Shown here: positions 50,191 to 63,432 of the stretch, piece by piece | Numbering within the stretch: the stretch's first letter is position 1 | Layout: every line of letters begins with the position of its first letter | Source of the DNA: Taenia hydatigena | Lineage: Eukaryota > Platyhelminthes > Cestoda > Cyclophyllidea > Taeniidae | Direction of reading: 5' to 3' | Assembly: GCA_036345935.2 (NCBI GenBank) | Contig: JADWOT020001400.1 | Coordinates: forward strand, 7,102-71,101 | DNA length: 64,000 nt | Program-made: the position numbers and the translations under genes | The notes under the pieces: model-generated | The model's input: the letters and a program-made list of their open reading frames with translations, nothing else | The model's database searches: none | What the model was told of the DNA's origin: nothing

Positions 50191-50512
50191 CAATATGTGT
50201 TCCGATGAAATGACTGAGAAGTAAGGAGAAGTTTGCGAATTGAGCGAGGCACACACAGCATGCACATTGTTTCCATACTGTTCCGAGGATCAAAGGGAGT
50301 TTTGCGACATATAAGAGGGCATGCGGCAAAAGTGGAGGGGTTTGGTATTTTTCCTTGCCTTTCTGATGCCACAGGAGCCCCCCGTAGGATCTGTGAGGCG
50401 TTTGGCAAATCGGGCAATGAAGTTCCAAGGTGACTAATATACGCCATGCATGAGCAGAAGAGGAGGCGAAGACTGCGAAGCGATTTACTTGATTCGACTC
50501 TTCATTGCGCAT
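50191..50512 (-). CDS. C2H2 zinc-finger exon(s)
   Basis: Minus-strand frame ending at a GTGAGT donor, again phase 1. Its last part (about 50274-50191) is a full finger: WKQCACCVCLAQFANFSLLL then SHFIGTH, fitting C-x2-C-x3-F-x5-L-x2-H-x4-H. Farther upstream in the same frame HCPICQTPHRSYGGLLWHQ gives a finger start (C-x2-C-x12-H) without the final His. The piece between may be coding or a short intron. The 5' border is unknown. It lies 128 bp upstream of the exon at 50063-49967 on the same strand, so both probably belong to one gene. Confidence 0.55.
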
Positions 50513-53500
50513 CCCATCGTTATTTAGATTAAATTAGAGTCGCTTTGCTTACGACATTTTATTTATGTAATAACCTGATGCAAAACTAGTGGCCATAGGC
50601 ACAAATACTTATTCACAAATACATGAGTGCATGCGCACAGAGATATGCATCCAAAAATGAGAAATGCCTACCATGATGCTCGCGAATTAAGTGCTCAAGG
50701 CCTGAAATAACGTTAGTAAAATAACGCAGAGCAAACTGTACAAATGTAGAAATATATTTTAATGACGGAATTGGCGAGCTGTTCAAAACCTTGCAAAAGA
50801 ACTTGTGTTGAATTCTACGGATAGGAAAGTGGCCCCTTTGGATCTGTTTTCGGCATTACGTGTAATTAAAACGCGAAGGAGCGGAACTCGTAAGCAGGAC
50901 CAAAATCATGAGCAATAAGGTCATGTAATTAAGGTTCATCGTAATGCAAAGACCTTTTCTTTGCTAAGAGCTCTAGTTAAAGATTTATTAAAAATTACAC
51001 TTCCTTCTTTTAAGAGATGAAAAGGTGTTTGCCAATAATGGATTTTAATGCACCACACTAAACTACTGTTCGCTAATCTATAAGGTGTGCAGATGAAATC
51101 GAAATCGTAAAAGATTTTTTCAAGTGACAACGCTTGTGATGGTTGAAGATGTCTTTGATCCGCTCAATAGCTCTAAACTCCTTGCATCTGCCCAGCAACG
51201 TGAATGGAACATGTTTTGGACTCTTGAAGAAGTGTGTATAATACTTGCCGTTTTCACCAAACAGTCGAGTATATGATAAATTTAATATAATGCCCATAAT
51301 CTTGTGGACGAATTACCTACGATAGCTGAACAAATGCAAGCTGGCAGAAATCGCTGCATCCAATGAAGAGCGCAGCTACTCATCAAATCCAGGCTTAGTT
51401 TTCATTTGTTTGGAATAATATTTAGTGCTGAGCCAATACGGAATGTTTCGAGTGGTTCGCACTGTGTGACCCTCATTATGAGTCAAATGCTTTTCGATGC
51501 TAGACAAATCAGCACTTGATAGCGTCATGCTGAAGTTACGGCTGTCTATTATGATTTCTTGTCATCTGTCTGCAATTCAATTCGGAAAGTCAGGACTATT
51601 ACCGTCTTTTCAGTTCTTGTATGGCAAATAAATCACATAGAAATAGTAGTTGTGAAACTTAGTTAAAATTCGACCGAATTTTGAGGACTTGGTCATACTG
51701 TATTTTACATATGACGTGGGCGTCTGCATTTTTGTTTAATGTAATTTTGCCCTGCGTGTTGTAGTCGATATAGCTATTTCGGTGAAGTTATTTTAATAAA
51801 TGCTTTTGGTTCGTTCAGGCAAAAAAAACTGTTAAAAACGTCAAGTAACACAAAAGCATCATAAACGCGTGTCGTATACCTGCATAAGGAAAAGAATCAA
51901 GGTAGCCCACGCGCAAGGATAGATCAGAAGCAGCCATAGCTCTTTCCTCCTTTCGTCTTCATAACGGAAAATTACTCGTAGAAATATCCTTGTTAAAGTG
52001 TTATACACTCGATGGAAAAGACAATTACTCTTCCACTTAATTAATTGCGTATAACTAAGAGTTAGGATCTCGGCCACCATTAAGCGGTGCATGTCCCAAT
52101 ACTGTGAGGGCATGCTATCCAGTATTGAGCTTCCGTGTCTTAGTTGCAGTATGAAGGTTGCTTTATTCCTCTAAGTTGCCCAGAGGACAATCAGACTAAT
52201 GACGGTGTTTCTTTGGTGCATAACAGCAATGTGGTTTCGGAGACTCCACTGAACTTTTCTGTGTTGACGCAAATGCTAACAAGCCTTTCCAAACTTTCAT
52301 CGCCTAAGGTCGCTCCTAAAAGGTAGGCTCAAGCCACATCATATGGAATATATTTTGCCCCCATTTTTTGGTTATCCTAGAGAATTAGGGCCTATTCTCC
52401 TTCTAAGTGGCACACGATCAAAGTTAAGCTATTTTCCTTGACCACTCCGCATCGATTTTTAGTGCCGTTGTCTTCTGCACTCTTCCCTGTTTCCTACCAA
52501 CAAGTTTGACGTGAGGCCTGCCTCCACGGGTATGTAGTATGGCACAACCTGCCCAACGCAGAGCTCTGAATTTCAAACCTCATTCACGTATTCGTGGAGC
52601 AGGAAGTCGATATAACGGTTAAAATTATTGTGAGCCCACCAATAGAATGCAGGTTGTTGCAGCGGATACTCGTACAGCATCATAATTCCTTTTTTATTCT
52701 AATACATTAATGATACCAAGCTTTAATGATTTTTTCAGTACTTTTAAGTTGGCAAGTGAATCCCAAAAACGTCAAAGAATCTACAAGGTGCTTAGGAAAT
52801 GAATTGTTTGGCACAACACGCAAACAACCAATTCATTCTTTGCTTTTTTTAGTCTATTCTGCTTTGCGTCGGCTTAATGTGTACTATTCTGTTCCATTCT
52901 CCTTTGTTTCTATTCGCTTTTCCTTCTCTCCTAAGCACATGGACAAATTGAGTATCACCAGGTGACTATGAAACCTCTGTTACCATTGCATCCTCTCAGG
53001 CACTTACCCCCTCTCACACTGCATCTTAACACCAGCAAGCTGCCAAGCCTCAACTATGAATAATATCAAATTTGAAGAGACCAATAAAGAGCATGCCCTA
53101 ATGCTTTTGCCATCTCGGCTTTCTTTGCAAATATAGCCACCTTACACATTTGCTACATCTGCATTGTCTGAAGTGAAAGTGAGAACTGTCGCTATCTCAT
53201 ACAGAATGAAAAGTGTTGCTAACTTACAAATTCTGATCGATTTTGGACTAATATGGATTAAAAGAACGGAACTTTATACTTTTGCTGCCTCTGATTTCTT
53301 TGCAAAAATATTATCTTTGCGCCTCGGTCAGACATGAGTCGCAGAACTATAAAACGTGAACCGTCACAAGCAATTACAAGGGGAAATAGGGCATTGGGTT
53401 TCAAATCTGATCATTTTTAAATTGAATGGGAGAGGGAAACGTACTGTTTTACGTCCTTACTGCAAGCTATTACAGAATGAAACATGCACCTGACTTTCAA

Positions 53501-56500
53501 TTTAGATTAATTCTGGTCGCAGGGAAGTGGGATCGACAGTTGCTTATTCAATGTCATTTGATCTCGTCTAATGTTAGTCAGTTTAAATACTAATGGTCGC
53601 GGTTCCAAAACAATTAAGAGCGACTACTCTATGAATCAAAGAAAATGGTTAATTTGATTGCGCTGGATACTGGCAGAATCATTCCTTGTTGCCAACCTTT
53701 GGCAAGAAATTACCACCATTCGGTACCTACAAAATCAAACCACTTTTAGGCTTCCCAGAATTTACGCGGAATCGCAGTGGCAAAGAATGAAGAAATGGCG
53801 CACAGAATTGTAGAGATCATGCCAGTGATCCGAAATGTATTTCGCTAACAATCGCTAATTAATTATTTATTACTAATTATTATCATCATGCTTTTGTGAA
53901 TCAAAGGCGGCACGGGTATTTGCAGCCTACGAACTTGCATCAAAACAGGTGACGACAGCTTTGATATGTGCAGTCTTTATTTCTAATGTGACTACTGCAT
54001 CCTAATTGTCTGTCACAATCGCAACTAAAGCCAAATACAATTCACTTTACTGCAAAGATGGGTACGCTCCTGTGGTAAGCGTTCAAAGAAAGGGAGTTAA
54101 TGATCCCTTGTTTAAGAGGCAATTTTAAATCGTGTGATCTGCAATTTATGGTTTATATGGTCGAATAAACCACCACTATTTAAATATTTTAAATATTAGA
54201 TCTCGTTCAAAGTCATCGTTAAACTCCAGCTTTCCTAGAATAGATTATCACTGATTTTGCACTCTATAGGCATAATACAGTTAGGAAAATGTTTTACTAT
54301 TCTTCACAATCTTGCCAAGTCAGTGTTTGGTATACATCAGTTCAAATCCTGTTAATGCAATTGTTTGCTTGAATACCAACGCAGCAGAATTTAAATTTTG
54401 CATTTGAGTCATCAGCATTAGTGGCTTCAAATTTTCTTGGTTATGATAAAGCTTCTGCACGTTGAGTACGTTTAACAGCCATCTAAACCATTAACTCACC
54501 AAGGATCAGACAAATGCGAAAAAGATTCCTTCCTCTGCTCTATGTCCTGCTTTACCAAGAGAGGAGTCAGGTACTTACTCAGTGAGAAGGAAATTGCATT
54601 ACAATCTTTGAAGACTATTCAGAATCTTGGATTGAGAGAGGATCACGCGTCCTTTCCGCACATTTCTTTAGCACCATATTTGCAAGCCTTAACTCCTAGC
54701 ACCAGTTCATGCATGCCTACATGCGAATTAGACTGTGAGCATGTATCTAGAAATTGGGGTAGAGGAAGCTATGTTGTTGCTTTTAGAGACAAGTGCTTTC
54801 GCAGCCTAGCGTACGCGCCAGCTAATATTTGATTGAGAATGGATAATGCATAGTTCTGGTGATTGTCTTTCTGGAACATGCATGCCACGGCCCTGCGCAG
54901 CTACATCTCATTATAGGTTGTGAGGCCAGAATGCAGCTTACTGCTACGTCTTATAGCTATTTGCTCTCTTCCGGTTCAAAGGGCTGATAGACTACAACTC
55001 CTTCCGAAACCACGACACCTCTCATATGTCGCAATGCAATATTTCCACAAAGGCTTGTAAGCATAGCATTTGGGTTACCTTTTGTTTAGTAGAAAATTCT
55101 CTTACAGAATGCGTGTAAGACACCCCTATCGGTCTAATCCTATGTGTATGACTTTCAAGGTGCACTTCATCACCGGCGTTTAAGCAGCCCGCAGAAAATT
55201 GTCCCAGCAGCACTTATCTTGGCTCTGTTTAGTATTCTACTCATGATTCCTGGCATTTTGTCAAGTGCGAAATATTAACAAAACGCGGAAGAAATGGATT
55301 ACCTTTTAGCCAGTGTGTACTTTTTGAATAACTGTCAGCACCCCCTTCATTTGGAATGGGAGGACAATTTTGCTATTTTCTGAGTCATCGCTAAATGGCG
55401 AATCTCCTGTGGCCTATTCAGCGAAAATGCAGCTCGAAACCTCTTATCGTCGCTGCAACAATAAAGGATCTCGCCCAGCAGAACCTCACGAGAGCGGTAC
55501 CATAGAGTGAAGACCTACAGCATTTTGAGATCAGTCATTCAGACAAATACTTTAGGGCATTTCAAGGAAAGCAGTTTCTAACTCATGAGTCGACGCGTGA
55601 AGTCAAAGTCAGCCACCTTCACAACATCGACCAGCACGTTTTGTGGTTTATATCATGGTGGATAATGCGCCCCACTAGGTAATACCCAAGAGCCTGCTGC
55701 ATTTGGTACATGAATGACTAGATGAAAAATCAGTATAAGTAAAATCCTAATTTAACAGTTCCAAGGAGCAATCCAGTGTTTTTATAAGTAGGATCTAAAT
55801 GCAGCCTGAGACTCACAATTAAATATTCAAAAACTAGATACATATTTTACCATCGCATAGAATAACGTGCTCTTGACCATAAAAGGTCACAGGTCTTTGG
55901 GATATACGTCGTAACGTTGGGGCGTTCGGGATCTTCTAGGAGCGCAATTGCCCTGATAACAGCTGAGGTACACCTTGGTCAGAGTGCCCAAACCTAATAC
56001 CCCGACCTTCGATAGAGACACTTGTAAACACCCCGTACGTGCCTAGAAAGTTGAAGTAACTTTTTGCTGAGCCTCCTTTAATTTTCCAAGTTGTGGAATA
56101 CTAGAAAGCTCGAAAGCTGACATCACCGTAAAATGGAATAACTGCAGCCTTAGCACTAGCCAACCTATACAGATATTCGCACACTTGGTAAATGATCCAT
56201 TGGGGAGGAAAATATCTTTGAATGGCCATCTAATACTAAAGCGTTAGTAGCTCCCGTAAAGATATAGAAGATGCGGGATTAGTAGCCGCCTAAAAGCACA
56301 ACTAAGTGATTTCACCTCCGCTTTCCCTTTGCCAACACACAAAATAGTAGACGGAAGACTGCCGAATCCGTTTTACCAGTAGGCAGTACTGTAATTTTGC
56401 ACTGCTCACACAAGGGATGCATTCCTGAGGTCTTCATAGAGACCGATAAAGTGACCAATAGAACCTAACTTGCACTTAAATTGAAAGTGGCGACCAAGTT

Positions 56501-58980
56501 GCATCTTGAACCCGAAACACATTTGAAGACCCCTTTGTTTGTTCTTCCACAGCAATTATTCTCACACCTCTTTTTTTACTGATTGCTCATTGCATACTAG
56601 TACTTGGGTAAGAAGTCAGCATGAAAGCGCATTTCTAATGCCTTACACGCATTTGGAGGATCAGCCGATTCATCCCTTAATTTTTGTAGAGCATGATCAG
56701 TTAAATCACATATTAAAATGTACAGTATTTCGGGATTACTGCATATTGGAATAAGTAGTGGTGCGCAATCCCGACTGGACGAATGCATGTTGAATCCAGC
56801 CAGAAAACATCAGCAATGTCGCATAAACATCGTTGGATGCATATAGGGCACCAATTGCCTTTCGTAGCAAAACCAGTTATGAGGCTTCAAGCTAAGACTA
56901 CTCATAGATTAAATAATGACTTTTTAGTGGTTTTAGACAATTCAAACAACAAAATCTCTTATAAAATAAGTAAGTTCGTCTACAGTGAGGGTGTCCATTC
57001 TCAACACAGTTAGCATATTCGATGAACCACTATTCGTTATGAGATCAAGCAGATCATTAAACCATTAGCTAATTCAGAATGTGCATTAAATCGGCATTAA
57101 AATTAGCGAGAGACGGGACTCAAGATAGCAGCTGCAGAGGCACTATTCAATGCGTTCGTAGCTAAGGCATAGCTCAAGCAGTCTGATACTGTTCGTGCTT
57201 ATCAAGCAGAGAGCACCACTTTCTCAATTCGACCCATTCTTTGTAACAGTAATGCGGTAACGCCGACATTTTTGTAAGTACCAATTACTCCTACTTCCAT
57301 TGACGCCTATTGCAGTGGTAGTGGCAGTGTTTGCGGTAGATGCCTTAGGAAGCAGACATGTCAAGCGGCGACGAAGGGCGAGGAGGAGGGGTGGTGATCA
57401 TCACATTGACCGTAGTGGTAACAGCGATGACGATACCATTATATGGTGGTCAGAATTTGGGATTTTATGCAGTGTCAGTTCCTTGCCTCGCCTTCTCTAT
57501 AAAAAAAATTTGACTCCCTTAACGTAAGTCTAAACGGCAAACTCGACCTTTCGGTCAAGCTAAACTATTCAACTGCTTCGCAATAAAAATGCGAGGTCAT
57601 CCACTTTGCCTTTTTAGGCAATAGTTTGATGATAGCACTGTTGCTAGAAATACCTGCCTACTATTTTTATTTGTTCAACTCTCGGTCACCAAACTTTAGC
57701 TTTTCGCTTCTCCATTTTAGCCTCAAGCTCTTAACTTTTCCTAATCATCTGGAAGTAAATATCAACTAACAGTTAAACGTTTTCGTTAAATCAGCAGACA
57801 AAATTTTAAACGCGCCCACGAGATTTACTTACTAATACCAAATGATCCAAAGAAAGCACTCTAAATATTTTGCGAGTTCAAAGTTTGTTGACGCGCAAAC
57901 TCTCCTTGATGGTTGAGAATGATTCTATAATTGCAAATGAGTGCAGCTCTTGACTGCATGAGAAGACCCCAGTGCTTTTATCCACATTTATTCGCAACCA
58001 ACTTCACGGAATTGAACACGCTCGTCTAGTCATATGCTTTTACCTTATGCGATGTTGCATTAGGAACGCATGTCTCGGTTATGAGCACCAAAAGTAGTAT
58101 TTGTTAATCATTTTCCAACAAATAAATATTAATTATATTATCGGCCGAATAAGATTTTTAAAGAATGCGTATAGGCATTAAGACTATGACTGTATAACCC
58201 ATCTGGTGGATCCTTTGCACTTCCACAAGGGAAAATTACTAGCCAGCTTGGGGTCTCTGACGCCCATCAGATATTAATTATTGCAGTCATCACTAGCAGA
58301 TGGAGAAATAAGTCAAGAGTGACGGTGTTTGAAGTGCGGATTCGGAATATCAAGCACTTAGATTGCGAATCTTACATTTAGACAGGCTGGGCCGCATCCG
58401 CACGGCCACTACCATCCTCCATCTTGACTTTTACTTACGAACGCGTTATTATTCTGCGTCTACACTTCTAGCTATCATCTCCGAGGAGCTGCTAACATGC
58501 ACCCAGCTCACATCAAAACCACTCTAATCCATTCTGCTTAAATGCTTTGTTGTGAACACCTACCCATTGTCGGCTGAACGAACAGACAGAATGCAAAAGA
58601 ACGATTTATCAGTGGAACAATCGACTATTGCTAATCTAGGCATTTCCATAGTATAGCCGTAAACGTTAGCGAACCATAATCATCCTATTCGAGGTCAAAT
58701 CTCTGTTGACACCATTGTGGGAGCAGAAAGGCAATGCTATACGTGGTCAGCTCCACAGCTTTTGTCAATTTACATGCCTTTATGGCTACGTGCATTCCTG
58801 CACGTACACAACCTCAATCTGGAGGAGCTAATGGAGCGACGGCAAAAGTTATCCCAACACACGGAATGAGGAGACCTAACTAGCGAGGAATGTTGAGTTA
58901 GATATCGCATCGCCAATTATTAAGTCATCACTGATGTCACTGACAGGAGAACGATTGGCTTAGTGAAGTCACCAACAAGG
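50513..58980. other. Long non-coding stretch
   Basis: No exon, RNA gene or mobile element could be supported in about 8.5 kb. Open frames are all under 100 codons. Near 57.30-57.45 kb a GGTAGTGG / AGGAGG / GATGAC-rich patch yields an Arg- and Asp-rich translation (57300-57527) that looks like simple sequence. Confidence 0.4.
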
Positions 58981-59053
58981 CACCGGTGACAGAACTCAGA
59001 CCCGCATCCTTCTATTTTGGAGACAGACGCCTTATCCATTAGACCACATCAGC
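58981..59053 (-). tRNA. tRNA-like gene, anticodon CCA, probably a pseudogene or SINE head
   Basis: The 73 nt on the minus strand fold as a cloverleaf: acceptor 7 bp with one A-C mismatch and G-T pairs, D stem GTCT/AGGC, anticodon stem TCTGT/ATAGA with loop CTCCAAA (anticodon CCA at 59020-59018, nominally Trp), variable AGGAT, T stem GCGGG/TCTGT paired largely by G-T. The A box (TGGTCTAATGG) matches the pol III consensus exactly. The B box is altered: loop TCTGAGT instead of TTCGA. The body resembles arginine tRNAs (GGTCTAATGGATAAGGCGTCTG...) while the anticodon arm suits Trp. The weak T arm suggests a decayed tRNA or tRNA-derived repeat. Confidence 0.6.
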
Positions 59054-60103
59054 TCAATTTATAGATTTCCTTCTTGGCAACCTCCGCCAGCTGTGTTTTG
59101 GTCTTGTCCCTCTGTCTCGAGTTCACTTCTCACTATCGCGTTAGCCCGATTTCCCTACCTCTCTACATCTCCACTCGGTCTTTACAGCCATATTGCACAC
59201 CACTCCCACCGCAAATTCCATCTAGGTAATTTAGTAATAACGTAAATTTTCGTGCGAATGATAGGTTAAGAATCAGCACGGTATTTAAAATGGTTTACTT
59301 CCGCACAAAGTTGTGGGAATCGGAAAGACTTCTGTAGTGCAAATATAGCCCGCCGGACAAGCAGAGCGGAGGCCAATGCAATATTCCTTGGTCGAAAGCG
59401 CTCATTTTCTAAGCCGCGATTAATAAAATCTTGCGGTTTATGGACGAACAATCGCTGTTATCGCCGAGGGAAGAAAGCGGCACATGGGATCTGGCTTATA
59501 ATACGGAAAGTCAGGATCACTTAGTGAACCACCGCTTATCACCCTTGCTCGTCGTCGTCAACTGGAGCGCCTACTTCACAAGGTATCTACCGAAAACGCA
59601 GCCTTAACCACTGCCACGGCGTCATTATAAGTAGAAGCTGTTCGTGCATACGGGAATGTTAGAACCGCCGCATTACAGTTGCAAAGAATAGACGCATGAT
59701 TATCACGTTTGTTTTGCGCTATAATCTACCTATAAACTGATTAAACGTAAAACTGCCATCTGACCTGGTGCGACGCACAACGTTTGCTTTATTATCTCAA
59801 CAAACAATCCTCAGCTAATTGTGCATAGGCAGAGCCTTGCTCATCAGTGCTTCTTTGGTTCCATTTCAGTAGAATAACTACAATCTCTACTCAGTGGATG
59901 CTCTTACCCTATGAGGTCAACATTCGTAACGCGTATGCGTGGAAATGACATAAGACCTACAGAAAACTTACAAGTTTTGCTGGCATGATAGTCCATTGCC
60001 GCATTCTATCCAAACAAAAAATCGTGCAAGTCTGCGAATCGGAATAGACCGAGGTGAAACCACAACTGCATAAAATGCGCCTGACGGGCGAGAAAATACT
60101 TAC
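59054..60103. other. Non-coding stretch
   Basis: Nothing recognised. Part of it, about 59.94-60.10 kb, lies just downstream of the zinc-finger donor and would be intron. Confidence 0.4.
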
Positions 60104-60239
60104 ATAAATGGCGTAAACGCAAATGTTCTTGCATTTCCTCCAACGTCAGATATCCTGCGTTGCATTCTGTGCAGTAAAGACACATTTCAGTGGATATGAA
60201 GATGAGATGCGGGGTGCTCAGTAAAAGAGCCTACGGTAC
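60104..60239 (-). CDS. C2H2 zinc-finger exon (paralogue of the 50.0 kb exon)
   Basis: Minus-strand frame with MCLYCTECNAGYLTLEEMQE followed by HLRLRH: C-x2-C-x3-Y-x5-M-x2-H-x4-H, a regular C2H2 finger. After one more codon comes the donor GTAAGTAT, phase 1, exactly as in the 50.0 kb exon. Both share YCTEC-x-AGY and about 70% DNA identity. The 5' border is uncertain: one acceptor (CCGTAG before 60222) would give a phase 0 exon with no stops. Possibly the next exon of the minus-strand gene whose upstream part lies at 60997-61290. Confidence 0.6.
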
Positions 60240-60996
60240 GTATAATGCAAAGCAAAAGCGCCAACCGAATCCGTTCTTAGCTTTCCACTTGATTAAAACG
60301 CAGAGGAGCATAAATAGCATAATTTGTTAACAATCTTTAGTAACGGAATGGTTGTTCGCAGTGAATTGCAATCGCTGGGACTGCGTTAAAATATGGTTTT
60401 GTTATTTTTAAGGGCCTTAAGCCTCTATGCTTGTTAGTATGGAAAACAAGTTTTGCTTATTTACGAAGTATTGCCATGAAATAAGGGAGCCGTGATGTTT
60501 CAATTCAGGTCATTAAAGGTACACGTATGAGCAAGGATGTCTGTAATAATCGCCAATTCAAAAACCGCGCTGTGCAAAGACGGGCACTACCCGTTAAACG
60601 TAGGTCTCAGCCCCTTGAACATTCGTGTTTCCCCATCTGTAGTACCTGATGGGCAGGACTTATACGGTACACGAGTAATGATGCCACCATTTTTATGAAA
60701 CACTATTTCTCGAGCCTACATTACTACATCCTGATTGTTAAGAAGATAAGAACCGTTTGGCAAGGCTGACTTGCTGGTGGTCATAGGTTGTGTCAAACTC
60801 TTCATTTGCCCCAAATAAAACTCTAATTGTGGATTCTGCGCGGCTTTAATAAAACGACATTTATAATACCTATTCCTGTCATTATCCCATATCGCACCCA
60901 TTTTTTTCTATCCTGTCTTATCAAACGGTTCCATAACGCCTTACACCGCAATATTGCCTCAACCTCACCACTCGCAAGAGGGAGCCTCATACTTAC

Positions 60997-61290
60997 CATA
61001 CACACACTGGAGAGCATCTCACTGCGTGATACATCGCATAGCGGACTGTACTTAATGCACGCTGAAGGTGGAATATGGCCTTGACCAGAATCCGGACCCG
61101 AAACCTCAGCCACTAAAGACGCGAATAATACTCTCCGACTTCTGGGCCGCACCAACCAGCGTGTACCAGCTTTCCATCCCGCCTACTTTTTCTTCCTCGC
61201 CAATGTTTGCCTGCGACGCGTTGTTCTTTTCGTGGTCGCTCTTGCAACCGAAAACCCCGCGGCTCTGCTGGTGAGCACTGATTAGGACTG
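60997..61290 (-). pseudogene. Exon-like segment upstream of the zinc-finger exon, with frameshift
   Basis: After the acceptor-like AATTCAGGTAG a minus-strand frame runs 60 codons (61288-61109) to a TGA; it contains SAHQQSRGVFGCKSDHEKNN, EEEKVGGMESWYTLVG and AAQKSESIIRVF. The adjacent frame then carries on with LVAEVSGPDSGQGHIPPSA to a consensus donor, GTAAGTAT at 60996. The hand-over between frames at about 61110 implies a one-base frameshift, or two overlapping candidate exons. The GC content is higher than nearby. No domain is recognised. Confidence 0.4.
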
Positions 61291-61494
61291 CTACCTGAAT
61301 TCGCTTGTGATGTCAAACAGCAAATAAAAAAAACAACGCAGTGGTCAAAAAAATAGCTGCACATAGTCATTTAAAATGCAATTGCTGATTTATTGTTCAA
61401 TACGAATTTCGATTAATTACGGCATGACATCCGCTTTAGCTGCTAAAGCTCTCGGACTCAAATCTAGCTGAGCCTGAGTTCCATTGGGTAGCCC

Positions 61495-63432
61495 ATGGAT
61501 GGCTTAAGGAGTATGCTTGGGAATTCTGAATTCTTCATCAGGTTGTTGGAAGTTGCTGTTCTTGCACTTGTTGGCACAATCTTGCAATGGCCCTTCTTCC
61601 TAGTTTCTCATTTACACATGCTGCGCAAATACTGCTTTTCTAAGGTCACTACGCGTATATGGCATGGGAGTTCGCTGACCAGTGTGAATGTGGGTTTCTT
61701 TAAGATTAACTTGCCTATATTCTTATCAAATAATGGATACTGAATTCGTTTTGGGAACCATTTGAAGTGCTTACACTTTTGTGAGTAAAGAAAAGCAGTA
61801 TTTACTTTTGTGCGAATTCCTTCGCTGCGGGTTAGAGTTAACTAATGGATATGGCGAAGGGCCCTCATCCATGTTTCTCAGCCCGCATCTGAAAACATGG
61901 GAAAGTCAAGGTGTACTTTTGTGCTTGTGGGTTATTCGTGTCCACTTGCTGATACATTCCTTTACTTTATCCATTTTTGAAGACTAAATTTACCTGCTTT
62001 GAGATTAAGATGTTTGCTTATACTTTGTCCTTAAAAGGCGATCAGACATGCAATAGGAAAATGGGTTCTAATTTGCATTCATTTAATCTGTATCTTAATA
62101 ACAAGTACACTTCCTATTTTTGCATACTGTAAACAAATCAGCAATTTGTTTTGTGAATTTTTACTACTAAATGTGCGTAGGTAGCAGCGGAAACTTAAAC
62201 ATGATCTGAAAATAGGTTCTGAGGCCCTTTCAAGACTATTGTGATGTAATTTCATTGTATCAATAATATTTTAGGAATGAAGTTATTCTTTAGGACTGTT
62301 TCGTTCCTACATACAAAAAGTTTCGAGTTGTGTTCAACACTTCACTTCCGTTTTTCAATGCTTTCCTCACAGCATCTGCCCAGTTTGAGGACCCGAAGGC
62401 AAAAGAGAGGTGTTTATTCCTTTTGAGCTTGATGCGAAATGGTTCAAATATTAGCAGTCAAATCGAAATGAGCTTACAGGTGCTAGGGTTTTCTTCTTAT
62501 AAAGACGAACCTACCTTACTCATTGCGTCGCATTTTTAAGCTTCCGGTGTTTGTGTGCCAGGCAGCGCACTTGAATTAGGCTCTAATAAATAGTTGGTAA
62601 GGTGGATTCTCGGGCATGCCCGGATTAGTAGTTTTGCTTTTAGGTAAGGAGATGGTTTCCATCTTCCATGTTGCCATAAAGTACACTGGTGCTTTGTGGA
62701 CCACAAAGTAGAGGTTGCGATTAAAGCAGGATGTGCTAAAGACGAACTTAAGAGGGACGCATTGGCTCTGCTAAAGGAGCCTGAAATAAAAAATATATTT
62801 AAATATGCAACATAGGTCACTATCATTACTTACCTATTCAAGATTGACCTCGCAGTTCTTTCCTTTTATCCTTGTTCATGGTAGATGAAGTGCTGTGCTC
62901 TTTCCATTGCCGATAAAAAGCAGGAAATACAGAATCATATGCATGATACATGGCGGCATATTTTAATATGAGGGCCTTTTATCCGAACCATGCCTCCGCT
63001 GCTGTCACTGTGCCGGGACTTATGTTGGTAATTGGCGCGATAATACATGGCGTAGCAGCTCTACATCAAGCAGCCAATGGTTGTAATGATGCGAGGATTA
63101 AGCTTTTAGCCATGGGAGCATTTATAAAGGCGTCAAGCAAGTCATCAGGCTGAATAGTTGGTGAAGAGAGTTATTGTGCAACGCATTCACACTGGGCTGA
63201 GGTGAGGACCCGTGAGGAAATGGTTTATTCTCTTCATGTAGTCGCAAAATCCTAAGAGCTGGAAAGCAAATCTAACTAAGAAATTAAGCCTTTTAAACAC
63301 CTTTAGGAAGGGCAAGGAGGTAAAAAACGAAAGGTGTTCCCAACCTTTTCATCGTGTATGAAATTCTACCAAAACTTTGTTAGTAGCAATGATGAATTGA
63401 TGCAGTCGACACTCACTAGAATTGTGCATTAG
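61495..63432 (+). CDS. Unidentified plus-strand gene or pseudogene, exon-like pieces
   Basis: Several frames in order on the plus strand have natural composition: 61495-61743 (MDGLRSMLGNSEFFIRLLEV..., hydrophobic middle), 61781-61987 (SKEKQYLLLCEFLRCGLEL), 62330-62539 (FEDPKAKERCLFLLSLMRNG), 62644-62815 after TTTTGCTTTTAG (VAIKAGCAKDELKRDALALL), 62950-63153 (NDARIKLLAMGAFIK) and 63307-63432 after CACCTTTAG (KFYQNFVSSNDELMQSTLTR). The pieces are leucine/alanine-rich and helical, and could be parts of a repeat-solenoid protein. Donors are mostly unclear and phases were not reconciled, so the gene model is tentative. Confidence 0.25.

Noticed and set aside
61430..61490. Hairpin CTTTAGCTGCTAAAG resembling an anticodon arm
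   Set aside because: It pairs through the would-be anticodon loop, leaving only a 3-base loop, and no other tRNA arms fit.
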